From Thermodesulfobacteriota bacterium (GTDB lineage Bacteria > Desulfobacterota > Desulfobacteria > Desulfobacterales > RPRI01), in the NCBI GenBank assembly GCA_030836965.1, contig JAUPLM010000007.1, positions 1-7,988 of the forward strand: DNA of 7,988 bases. The letters run 5' to 3'. Each line of letters begins with the position of its first letter. The stretch's first letter is position 1. Positions 1 through 5,957 of the stretch are shown here, piece by piece. The notes under the pieces are model-generated. The model was given only the letters and a program-made list of their open reading frames with translations, was not told where the DNA came from and ran no database searches. Made by a program: the position numbers and the translations under genes.

Positions 1-366
1 TTTTATGTCCTTTATCGAGTTTTGAAATTCTGTTTTAAGCACAGCAGTTTTCTTTTCAAATGAATCCTGGAGGTGCGAGTACTGAGCAGAAAGATCAGAG
101 GTTTTTTTATCTATATTAACTGACAGGTTCCTGACCTCCGTTGAGCCAGAGTCATGGACACCCATGATTTTATTTTTAATATCGAGATAAGAGACAACGA
201 GCAAAACAGCAATTATACAGGGAAACAGGATTGAAATAATCGTGACTCTTTGATTCAGTTTTTCGATGCGGATATCTTTTTTCTCTTCCCTTATAAAAGC
301 ATTCGAATGTGCCGAGTCTATATTTATTTTAAATTCAGGATCTTTTTTCTCTTCCATTTCGCTCAT
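1..366 (-). CDS. Membrane-anchored coiled-coil protein of unknown function (3' end outside window)
   Basis: I do not recognise this gene. Read leftward from the ATG at 366-364, the frame stays open for 122 codons to the window edge, so the C-terminus is missing. The visible protein has a charged, Lys/Glu-rich N-terminal segment (residues 1-40), one strong hydrophobic membrane segment (about 43-60, [18 protein letters not shown]), then a polar stretch with coiled-coil character (about 75-122, rich in K, D, S, L and Q). A single-pass inner-membrane protein with the N-terminus in the cytoplasm and a coiled-coil domain outside is likely, by inference. The start overlaps the guaA stop in an ATGA junction, so translation is probably coupled to guaA. 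An in-frame ATG three codons later (357-355) is an alternative start. The peptide EEKKD occurs twice (residues 5-9 and 27-31) because of a 16-nt direct repeat. Confidence 0.75.
   Translation of the reverse strand, partial: MSEMEEKKDPEFKINIDSAHSNAFIREEKKDIRIEKLNQRVTIISILFPCIIAVLLVVSYLDIKNKIMGVHDSGSTEVRNLSVNIDKKTSDLSAQYSHLQDSFEKKTAVLKTEFQNSIKDIK
274..355. repeat. 16-nt direct repeat pair inside the left-edge gene
   Basis: The 16-mer ATCTTTTTTCTCTTCC occurs exactly at 274-289 and again at 340-355. The copies are 66 bp (22 codons) apart and in frame, so each encodes EEKKD on the minus strand. Similarity does not clearly continue beyond the 16-mer at the protein level. It may be a remnant of a small in-frame duplication or simply reuse of Lys/Glu codons. 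Confidence 0.6.
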
Positions 367-1892
367 TCCCATTCGATAGTTGCAGGCGGTTTTGAGCTTA
401 TATCATATACTACCCGGTTTACTCCGGCAACCTCGTTGATAATTCTGTTTGATATTTTTCCCAGCAGCGAATGAGGCAGTTTTGCCCAGTCAGCTGTCAT
501 CGCATCTTTACTGGTTACCGCTCGAATAGCGACAATATTCTCATAAGTTCGTTGATCGCCCATTATCCCAACGCTCTTTAAAGGAAGCAGGATCGAAAAA
601 GACTGCCATAATTTTCTGTAGAGACCTGCATTTTTAATCTCGAAAAGCAGAATATCATCGACCTCCCGCAGAATTAAAAGCCTTTGTTTTGTGACTTCTC
701 CGATTACTCTTATCGATAGACCCGGACCGGGAAAGGGCTGTCTCCAAACCATATCTTCATGCAATCCGATTGCCTTTCCGAGACGGCGAACCTCATCCTT
801 GAACAGGTACTTCAATGGTTCGACAAGTTTCAGTTTCATATTTTTGGGGAGACCGCCAACGTTATGATGGGATTTTATTACGGCTGTGGGACCTCCGAAC
901 GCCGATTTCGATTCTATGACATCAGGATAAAGAGTGCCCTGAGCCAGAAATTCGGCGCCTTTTATCTTCTTTGCCTCAGCTTCAAAAACATCCATGAATA
1001 TTTTTCCAATTATCTTGCGCTTCTTCTCAGGGTCGGTAACTCCTGAAAGCCCTTTTAAGAATCTGCTTCCGGCGTCGACAAATCTGATATTAATATCAAG
1101 ATTCCGGGTTAGGGTCTTTTTCAGTTTTTCCATTTCATTTTTTCTCAGCAAACCGTTGTCGACAAAAATGCAGGTAAGGTGCTTCCCTATGGCTTTATGA
1201 ATCAGCATTGCAGCTACAGATGAATCGACACCACCGCTCAGTCCGAGTATTACCCTTTTATCACCTACCATTTCCCTGATTTCATTTATAGCATTTTGTG
1301 CAAATGATTTCATCGTCCATGAGTGACTGCATCCGCATATATCAAAAAGAAAATTTTTAATCATTTTCTTTCCCAAAGGCGTGTGCTCCACTTCAGGATG
1401 AAATTGTAATCCATAAAGTTTTTTACTGTCATGGACTATGGCGGCTATTTCGGTATTTTCAGTTGACGCTGTTACGGTAAATCCTTCAGGCAGTTTTCTG
1501 ATGGAATCACCATGGCTCATCCAGCATTTAGTCGATGTGCCGGTATCTTTGAGAACGCCTTGTTGTTTTATTATGCAAAGCTCCGCAAAACCATATTCCC
1601 GTTTTCCGGCTCTTTCGACTCTTCCTCCGAGTGAATGCACCATGAATTGCATTCCGTAACATATTCCGAGGATCGGTATTCCCAGATTGAATATTTTTGT
1701 ATCAATCTTAGGGCTGTTTTTTTCATAAATACTTGACGGGCCGCCGGACAATATTATTCCTTCCGGATCAAGTTTTCGGATTTCATCTATCTTAATTGAC
1801 GGCGGTTCTATCATGCAATATACGCTGTTTTCACGCACTCGTCTGGCTATAAGTTGATTGTACTGGGATCCGAAATCGATTATCAGTATCAT
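363..1892 (-). CDS. guaA: GMP synthase [glutamine-hydrolysing]
   Basis: This cytoplasmic enzyme makes GMP from XMP, ATP and glutamine, the last step of de novo guanine nucleotide synthesis. At 509 residues it has normal full length. The class I glutamine amidotransferase domain (about 1-190) shows SGGPSS (49-54), the nucleophile Cys78 in GICYGMQ, and His165/Glu167 in QFHPEVEH, completing the Cys-His-Glu triad. The ATP-pyrophosphatase domain follows, with the P-loop LSGGVDSS (218-225). The C-terminal dimerisation domain has RQPFPGPGL (384-392), GDQRTYE (445-451) and the typical end KPPATIEWE. The start gives the usual [11 protein letters not shown]-terminus, and AAAAGG lies about 10 nt upstream. 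Its stop overlaps the start of the next leftward gene (ATGA). guaB, often the partner gene, is not upstream here; guaA is instead the first gene of its unit, divergent from the TrpF-like gene. Confidence 0.98.
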   Translation of the reverse strand: MILIIDFGSQYNQLIARRVRENSVYCMIEPPSIKIDEIRKLDPEGIILSGGPSSIYEKNSPKIDTKIFNLGIPILGICYGMQFMVHSLGGRVERAGKREYGFAELCIIKQQGVLKDTGTSTKCWMSHGDSIRKLPEGFTVTASTENTEIAAIVHDSKKLYGLQFHPEVEHTPLGKKMIKNFLFDICGCSHSWTMKSFAQNAINEIREMVGDKRVILGLSGGVDSSVAAMLIHKAIGKHLTCIFVDNGLLRKNEMEKLKKTLTRNLDINIRFVDAGSRFLKGLSGVTDPEKKRKIIGKIFMDVFEAEAKKIKGAEFLAQGTLYPDVIESKSAFGGPTAVIKSHHNVGGLPKNMKLKLVEPLKYLFKDEVRRLGKAIGLHEDMVWRQPFPGPGLSIRVIGEVTKQRLLILREVDDILLFEIKNAGLYRKLWQSFSILLPLKSVGIMGDQRTYENIVAIRAVTSKDAMTADWAKLPHSLLGKISNRIINEVAGVNRVVYDISSKPPATIEWE

Positions 1893-2042
1893 TATTATTA
1901 TACCTTTTAGTGTAGTTTTAAATGATATTTTTGCATATGATCAATAGCGGCAAAGGCACAAAGCGTCCCGCTTGCCTGAGGTTAAAGAATATGTTAGACA
2001 CGGCATAAAATGTCAACTCAATTATAAGGATATATTTAATTC
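1893..2042. promoter_or_regulatory. Divergent intergenic region between guaA and the TrpF-like gene
   Basis: This 150-bp gap must hold the start signals for both directions. On the minus strand, TTGATC (1944-1939) and TTAAAA (1921-1916) sit 17 nt apart as a weak -35/-10 candidate for guaA. On the plus strand, TTAAAG (1982-1987) and TAAAAT (2006-2011) are 18 nt apart and equally weak. An AAGGA ribosome-binding site for the TrpF-like gene lies at 2026-2030, 12 nt before its ATG. None of the promoter hexamers is strong enough to be sure; the hairpin between them is listed separately. Confidence 0.3.
1954..1977. other. Bulged hairpin in the guaA/TrpF-like intergenic region
   Basis: AAGCG (1961-1965) pairs with CGCTT (1969-1973) across a 3-nt TCC loop. 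The stem continues as AGGC (1954-1957) with GCCT (1974-1977) after a 3-nt ACA bulge, giving nine base pairs in all. No T-run follows on the plus strand, and only TTTG follows on the minus strand, so it is not a standard intrinsic terminator. If guaA is transcribed from further right, the hairpin would lie in its leader; it could also be a protein-binding site. Its role is unknown. Confidence 0.4.
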
Positions 2043-2804
2043 ATGATAATCCAGATTTATGAAATACAGACGCCTCATGAAGCGGAAACTCTTATCGAAT
2101 ACGGCGTCGATCACATCGGAAGCGTGCTGACTCCTGAAGTGGCCCTGAACCAGCCCATACTTAAAGAAACGATTGATGTTGTGAAAAGTTCGGAATCCAA
2201 AAGCTCTCTGATCCCCCTTTTTTCAAACGCTGATTCCATTTTACATGCCCTGGATTTTTATAAACCGGATATTGTGCATTTCTGTGAAAATCTGAATAAG
2301 TATGTGTATCAATCAGCTGCTTTTAATTCTCTGGTTGATTTACAGGAGAAGGTTAAAGAAAAATTTCCCGAAATACTCATAATGAGGTCGATTCCGATTC
2401 CACGCCCCGGCATAGCTGAATTTGTTTCTTCAATTGAACTTGTAAAAACATTCGGACATGTCAGTGATTTTTTTCTGACAGACACGGTAATCATGAACAA
2501 TCAGGGCCAGGTTCCTGATGCCCAGCCGGTAAAAGGATTTGTAGGAATAACGGGTCTCACATGCGACTGGGAGATCGCAAGAAAACTTGTTGATTCAACC
2601 GATATACCTGTGATACTTGCAGGCGGACTCTCACCGGAGAATGTTTTTGACGGGATAAAAAAAGTAAATCCCGCAGGAGTCGACAGTTGTACACAAACAA
2701 ATGCCTGTGATATGCATGGCAATCCTGTCAGATTTATAAAAGACATGGCCAGAGTTAAGCGTTTCATTGAAGAATCAGGAAGAGCGGTAATAAACAACAA
2801 ATAA
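2043..2804 (+). CDS. TrpF-like (phosphoribosylanthranilate isomerase family) TIM-barrel protein, probably not a true TrpF
   Basis: This 253-residue protein follows the phosphoribosylanthranilate isomerase (PRAI) plan from end to end. Its N-terminal strand and helix (QIYEIQTPHEAETLIEYGVD, 4-23) align with the family's KICGIT...A...GAD. GITGLTCDW (168-176) matches the usual GGTGKTFDW, AGGLSPENV (193-201) matches the phosphate-binding AGGLNPENV, and GVDSCTQTN (212-220) sits where GVDVSSGVE is usual. Two features of true PRAI are missing: the catalytic Cys of KICG is Tyr6, and the SPRYV segment with the anthranilate-binding Arg is absent after IGSV (25-28). Asp147 in FLTDT may match the catalytic Asp. 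The protein is also longer than typical TrpF (about 200-220 residues), with an extended segment before the last helix. AAGGA 12 nt upstream supports the ATG start. efp follows after 25 bp and is probably co-transcribed; no other trp gene is nearby. The substrate is unknown. Confidence 0.8.
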   Translation: MIIQIYEIQTPHEAETLIEYGVDHIGSVLTPEVALNQPILKETIDVVKSSESKSSLIPLFSNADSILHALDFYKPDIVHFCENLNKYVYQSAAFNSLVDLQEKVKEKFPEILIMRSIPIPRPGIAEFVSSIELVKTFGHVSDFFLTDTVIMNNQGQVPDAQPVKGFVGITGLTCDWEIARKLVDSTDIPVILAGGLSPENVFDGIKKVNPAGVDSCTQTNACDMHGNPVRFIKDMARVKRFIEESGRAVINNK

Positions 2805-2829
2805 TTGTCAGGGAGGATAATCAGAGAAG

Positions 2830-3393
2830 ATGTATGAAAGCGGCGACCTGAAAAAGGGTCTTAAAATTGAAATAGACGGCGATCCGTATGTAGTTGTTCA
2901 ATTTGATTTTGTGAAGCCGGGTAAGGGCCAGGCCCTTTATAAATGTAAACTTAAAAACATGCTTACAGGCTCACAGTTCGAACGAACGTTCAGATCGGGA
3001 GATAAATTCAACGAGGCGCACCTTGAAGAACATGAAATGGAATACCTTTATTCGGACGCAAGCGGTTATTGCTTTATGAACACATCGACCTATGTTCAGG
3101 AATTTCTGACCGCCGCGCAGGTCGGTGATGCCAGGAATTTTTTGAAGGAGAATATTGTCTGCAATGTTCTATTCTTCGGAGAAAAAGCGATAGGTTTATC
3201 TCTTCCGAATTTTATCAATCTTAAAATAATCAAAGCCGATCCATGGGCCAAAGGTGATACAGCCGCGGGCAGCACCAAACCGGCAACACTTGAAACAGGA
3301 TATGTTGTCCAGGTGCCCCCGTTTGTGGATGAAGGAGAGCTTGTACGTATTGACACCCGGACAGGTCAATATGTAGAAAGGGTAAAAAAATAG
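2830..3393 (+). CDS. efp: Elongation factor P
   Basis: EF-P enters the ribosomal E site and relieves stalling at consecutive prolines. The 187-residue length is standard. The KOW-like domain I (about 1-64) opens with the typical DLKKGLKIEIDGDPY (6-20) and carries the loop KPGKGQA (29-35) with Lys32 at the tip. Lys32 corresponds to the lysine that is beta-lysylated by EpmA/EpmB in E. coli (Lys34), rather than the Arg32 used in the EarP rhamnosylation branch. The first OB domain contains YLYSDASGYCFMNTSTY (72-88), and the second ends with the family signature ATLETGYVVQVPPFV and IDTRTGQYVERVKK (174-187). GGGAGG (2811-2816) and the closer GAGAAG precede the ATG. The gene lies 25 bp after the TrpF-like gene, probably as the last gene of a two-gene unit. 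No epmA, epmB or earP is present in the window. Confidence 0.97.
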   Translation: MYESGDLKKGLKIEIDGDPYVVVQFDFVKPGKGQALYKCKLKNMLTGSQFERTFRSGDKFNEAHLEEHEMEYLYSDASGYCFMNTSTYVQEFLTAAQVGDARNFLKENIVCNVLFFGEKAIGLSLPNFINLKIIKADPWAKGDTAAGSTKPATLETGYVVQVPPFVDEGELVRIDTRTGQYVERVKK

Positions 3394-3486
3394 TGCATAA
3401 TGGCCGATCCTCTTAACCCCGATAAACGGTAATCTTTCCAATATCTTTTTGAGGGGTATAATATAAATACAGGAAACGATTAAAGC
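3394..3486. other. Convergent intergenic gap, no clear terminator
   Basis: These 93 bp separate the ends of efp and the leftward CNNM gene. ACCCC (3416-3420) and GGGGT (3453-3457) could pair, but the loop exceeds 30 nt and no T-run follows, so no convincing intrinsic terminator was seen. A perfect TATAAT occurs at 3457-3462 on the plus strand, with TTTCCA (3435-3440) 16 nt before it. Confidence 0.4.
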
Positions 3487-4737
3487 TTACTCAAGGTCTT
3501 TTTCAGGTAACTCCACCAGGATCGAATGAATCGATTTTTTGCCTGAGGACCGGATTGTAAAATTTATACCATTAAACAACACCGACTCGCCTTTTTGAGG
3601 TATTTTGCCCATCAGCTTAAGCAGAAAACCGCCAATGGTTTCATAATCCTCCTTTGGAATCCGTAAATTCATTATTTCATTTGCATGCTCTATCTCCATC
3701 CTCGCATTAACTAGAAATTTATTTTCACCGAGTCTGGCAAACTGCTTTGTATCATCGTCATATTCATCATTGATTTCACCTACAACCTCCTCAATGATAT
3801 CCTCTATGGTTATTATTCCGACTGTGCCTCCGTATTCATCAAGCGCTATTGCAATGGAATTTCTTGTCTTCTGAAGCAATACAAGCAGTTCAAGAGCCTT
3901 CTTTGATTCGGGAACAAACGGGACTTCACGAATAAACGGAACTATAGGAGCATTCTCATCCGCTATATGAATAAGATCAAACGGATGGATGATTCCAATC
4001 AGGTTGTCGATTCTTCCTTTATATACGGGCAGCCGTGAATAACCGGTCCTGTTAATCGTTTCTATAGCCTTCCCGACGGTTGATTTGTATGATATAGCTG
4101 TTATATTAACGAGAGGGACCATTACATCCGAAACATCCGATTCTATAAGCTGGAAAACCCTTCGTATAAGCTTTTTTTCACCGGTTTCAAGATCGCTTTC
4201 TTCCCCGCCGATAGACAAGGCGAGCTCCAGCTCTTTCTTTGAAATATAGAAATTAGGTTTGATAGACTCTTTCCCGATCAGTTTATAAAAGATTCTGCTG
4301 GCGCGGAAAACAAGATGTGTTAACGGTGAAATAATACCGGAGGCATATACAAAAAGAGATGCTATTTTGAGTGCTATATCATCTGCTTTCTGCCGAAAAA
4401 CGGATCGTGGAAGAATTTCTCCAAGTATCAGCAGAACCGGAGTTATTATAAGAATTGTTAAAAACTCGCTGTTTTTCCGGAACAGGCTGTCAAACCAGAC
4501 CGCTGCAAGTACCGATGCGATGATCACGAACATATTCGTTCCCGTACTTGTTGTTGCGAGAGACCATTCTGGTTTCTCGGTCAGTTTCAGGAAACGAATA
4601 GCTCCTTTATGTCCCCGCTTTGCAGCCTGGCGCAGCTTTACTCTGTTTGCTGATAAAATAACCATCTCGGATCCTGAAAAAAATCCCTGACATATAACAC
4701 ATAGGCTTATCGCGAAAATATAAATGAAGTTATTCAC
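3487..4737 (-). CDS. CNNM/CorC family membrane protein with DUF21, two CBS and CorC_HlyC domains
   Basis: This 416-residue inner-membrane protein has the full CNNM/CorC architecture. The DUF21 (CNNM) membrane domain (about 1-190) includes FFSGSEMVILS (19-29), the GTN loop (66-68) and GEILPRSVF (106-114). A CBS pair follows: CBS1 at about 205-262 with VMVPLV and SRLPVYKG, and CBS2 at about 268-323 with DEYGGTVGIITIEDIIEEVVGEI in two parts (300-322). The C-terminal CorC_HlyC domain (about 333-412) contains ETIGGFLL (366-373) and ends in LVELPEK. Family members are linked to Mg2+ (and Co2+) efflux controlled by nucleotide binding to the CBS pair; old 'hemolysin' labels are misleading. The start is GTG, overlapping the upstream paralogue's TGA as GTGA, with AGGG about 8 nt upstream. 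Translation is probably coupled to that gene. The exact ion cannot be told from sequence. Confidence 0.92.
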   Translation of the reverse strand: MNNFIYIFAISLCVICQGFFSGSEMVILSANRVKLRQAAKRGHKGAIRFLKLTEKPEWSLATTSTGTNMFVIIASVLAAVWFDSLFRKNSEFLTILIITPVLLILGEILPRSVFRQKADDIALKIASLFVYASGIISPLTHLVFRASRIFYKLIGKESIKPNFYISKKELELALSIGGEESDLETGEKKLIRRVFQLIESDVSDVMVPLVNITAISYKSTVGKAIETINRTGYSRLPVYKGRIDNLIGIIHPFDLIHIADENAPIVPFIREVPFVPESKKALELLVLLQKTRNSIAIALDEYGGTVGIITIEDIIEEVVGEINDEYDDDTKQFARLGENKFLVNARMEIEHANEIMNLRIPKEDYETIGGFLLKLMGKIPQKGESVLFNGINFTIRSSGKKSIHSILVELPEKDLE

Positions 4738-5738
4738 TTTAATGCCCTGTCGTATTCGTCATGAATTTCACCAAACAACTCACCAAGAAGGTCATCCATT
4801 GTTAACAGCCCCGTAATTTTCCCCTGCTTATTTACACAAATTGCAATATGTATCCGTTTTCTCTTTAATATATGAAACAAATCGTCTGTTTTGATGTTTT
4901 CATTTACAAAAAAAGGTTTTCGGCAGATTTTACGAATTGTATTTACCTCTTTACTGTATTTAGTAATATCGATTTTCAAGAGATCTTTTGTATAAAGAAT
5001 CCCGACTATATTGTCGATACTGTCTCTGTATACAGGTATTCTTAAAAACCTGCTCTGATGCACTTCTTTTACGGCTTTTTCAATAGTCATATCTTCGGAG
5101 AGAGAGAATATCTCATTTAAAGGTGTCATTATTTCAAAAGCATGCGTATCACTGAATTCAAATATATTATGTATAAGATCCCGTTCGGCTCTGTTAATCT
5201 CACCGCTCTCATGACTTTCATCCACGAGAGCCCTGAATTCATCCTCCATTATGATTGATGTGACATTGCGTTTTTCAAATCCTGAGATTTTCGAAATCAA
5301 CAAGGAAATGTTGTAAAATACGAATCTAATAGGCAGAATTAATTGCGAAAAAAAATAAAGAGGGGTGCTGACAAATGGCGCAATCCTTTCATTATAGGTC
5401 AGGGCCAGTGTTTTTGGAATGACTTCGGCAAATATCAGTGTCATAGGTGTCATTACCGCCATAGCAATCCATTGGCCTTGATCTTTACTGTATGATACAA
5501 AAAGAGATGTGGCTATAACAGAGGCTGCGATATTGACCATATCGTTACCGATAAGGATGGTAATTATAAGTTTTCTTGGCCTGGACAAGAGCTTATTGAT
5601 TAATAATGATTTTCTATTGCCGGCTCTTTTAAACCGCTCACGCTGGATTGAAGATAATGAAAAAAGGGCGGTTTCGGAACCGGAAAAAAATCCTGAAAAA
5701 ATGAGAAGAAGCAAAATTATGGAAATATTCAGCAACAA
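4734..5738 (-). CDS. CNNM/CorC family membrane protein with DUF21 and two CBS domains, no CorC_HlyC domain
   Basis: This 334-residue protein is a diverged relative of the gene it overlaps. Its DUF21 membrane domain (about 1-185) carries SGFFSGSETALFSLS (15-29), GND in ILIGNDMVNIAAS (61-73) and AEVIPKT (104-110). CBS1 spans about 199-258 (EIMTPLNEI, RIPVYRDS) and CBS2 about 265-324. The usual DEYGG of CBS2 is replaced by NKQGK (303-307) before LLTMDDLLGELFGEI. The protein stops 10 residues after that (YDRALK), so the CorC_HlyC domain is absent. The final codons and stop overlap the next gene cleanly, so this looks like a natural short form rather than a frameshift. The start is TTG at 5738-5736, chosen because GAGGA (5750-5746) lies 7 nt upstream and no ATG or GTG is available nearby in frame. 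It is the first gene of the leftward pair and may form a hetero-oligomer with its partner (inference). Confidence 0.9.
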   Translation of the reverse strand: MLLNISIILLLLIFSGFFSGSETALFSLSSIQRERFKRAGNRKSLLINKLLSRPRKLIITILIGNDMVNIAASVIATSLFVSYSKDQGQWIAMAVMTPMTLIFAEVIPKTLALTYNERIAPFVSTPLYFFSQLILPIRFVFYNISLLISKISGFEKRNVTSIIMEDEFRALVDESHESGEINRAERDLIHNIFEFSDTHAFEIMTPLNEIFSLSEDMTIEKAVKEVHQSRFLRIPVYRDSIDNIVGILYTKDLLKIDITKYSKEVNTIRKICRKPFFVNENIKTDDLFHILKRKRIHIAICVNKQGKITGLLTMDDLLGELFGEIHDEYDRALK

Positions 5739-5745
5739 ATGAGAT

Positions 5746-5750
5746 TCCTC
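5746..5750 (-). promoter_or_regulatory. Ribosome-binding site fixing a TTG start
   Basis: GAGGA on the minus strand lies 7 nt before the TTG at 5738-5736. It is the only well-placed Shine-Dalgarno match near the N-terminus of the DUF21 domain, and it supports this unusual start codon. Confidence 0.65.
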
Positions 5751-5865
5751 AAAATAGATTATTGAAAGAAGAGTGCAAATTGTTTATTAAATATAATTGG
5801 TTTTTTTTACGATACTATCATATATATATAATTACGTTTCATTTGCAAGTATAGATTATTTTATA

Positions 5866-5911
5866 CCGGCGATTAAACAACAGCGCACATTGATGTTAAT
5901 TAAAAAGCCGG
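5866..5911 (+). other. Possible leader stem-loop upstream of glmM
   Basis: CCGGC (5866-5870) can pair with GCCGG (5907-5911). Inside it, ATTAAACA (5872-5879) pairs with TGTTAAT (5894-5900), leaving one bulged A. The two stems enclose a loop of about 14 nt, with unpaired A/T bases between the stems on the right side. It would lie in the glmM 5' untranslated region if transcription starts near the TA run. It matches no riboswitch I recognise and leaves the ribosome-binding site free. Confidence 0.3.
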
Positions 5912-5944
5912 AGTTTCAATTTTTAAGGACAGTCAATTTTATTT

Positions 5945-5949
5945 GAGGA
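5945..5949 (+). promoter_or_regulatory. Ribosome-binding site deciding the glmM start
   Basis: GAGGA ends 8 nt before the ATG at 5958-5960. An in-frame TTG at 5943 would extend the protein by five residues, but this site overlaps that TTG, so the ATG is the start. Confidence 0.8.
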
Positions 5950-5957
5950 TTTATCCA

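Larger units (their letters stand above)
5739..5957. promoter_or_regulatory. AT-rich divergent promoter region between the CNNM pair and glmM
   Basis: This 219-bp gap must serve both the leftward CNNM pair and rightward glmM. A (TA)5 run at 5821-5830 lies near its centre. On the plus strand it leads into a perfect TATAAT (5827-5832), but the nearest -35-like hexamer, TTTACG (5806-5811), is only 15 nt away. On the minus strand, TATGAT (5822-5817) is a good -10 match, but TTGCAA (5848-5843) is 20 nt away; other registers of the TA run fit the spacing with poorer hexamers. Overlapping back-to-back promoters at the TA run are plausible, but the exact start points cannot be set by eye. Confidence 0.4.

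Noticed and set aside
759..1659. Plus-strand open frames of 68-95 codons opposite guaA
   Set aside because: They are antisense to a full-length, motif-complete guaA, and their translations show no domain or plausible start signal.
1893..1903. TATAAT just upstream of the guaA ATG on the minus strand
   Set aside because: It would place the transcription start at or after the start codon and no -35 element fits; it overlaps the spacing between the ribosome-binding site and the ATG.
3096..3441. Minus-strand open frames opposite the end of efp
   Set aside because: They overlap the intact efp gene, and their translations look like random shadow sequence.
3394..3486. Intrinsic terminator between efp and the CNNM gene
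   Set aside because: The only inverted repeat is 5 bp with a loop over 30 nt and no T-run.
4734..5738. The 334-residue CNNM protein as a frameshifted or truncated pseudogene
   Set aside because: It ends in a clean GTGA overlap with the next gene, and no CorC_HlyC remnant lies between them; short DUF21-CBS forms are known in the family.
5943..5957. Five-residue N-terminal extension of GlmM from a TTG
   Set aside because: The ribosome-binding site GAGGA overlaps this TTG and is ideally spaced for the ATG at 5958, which gives the conserved N-terminus.
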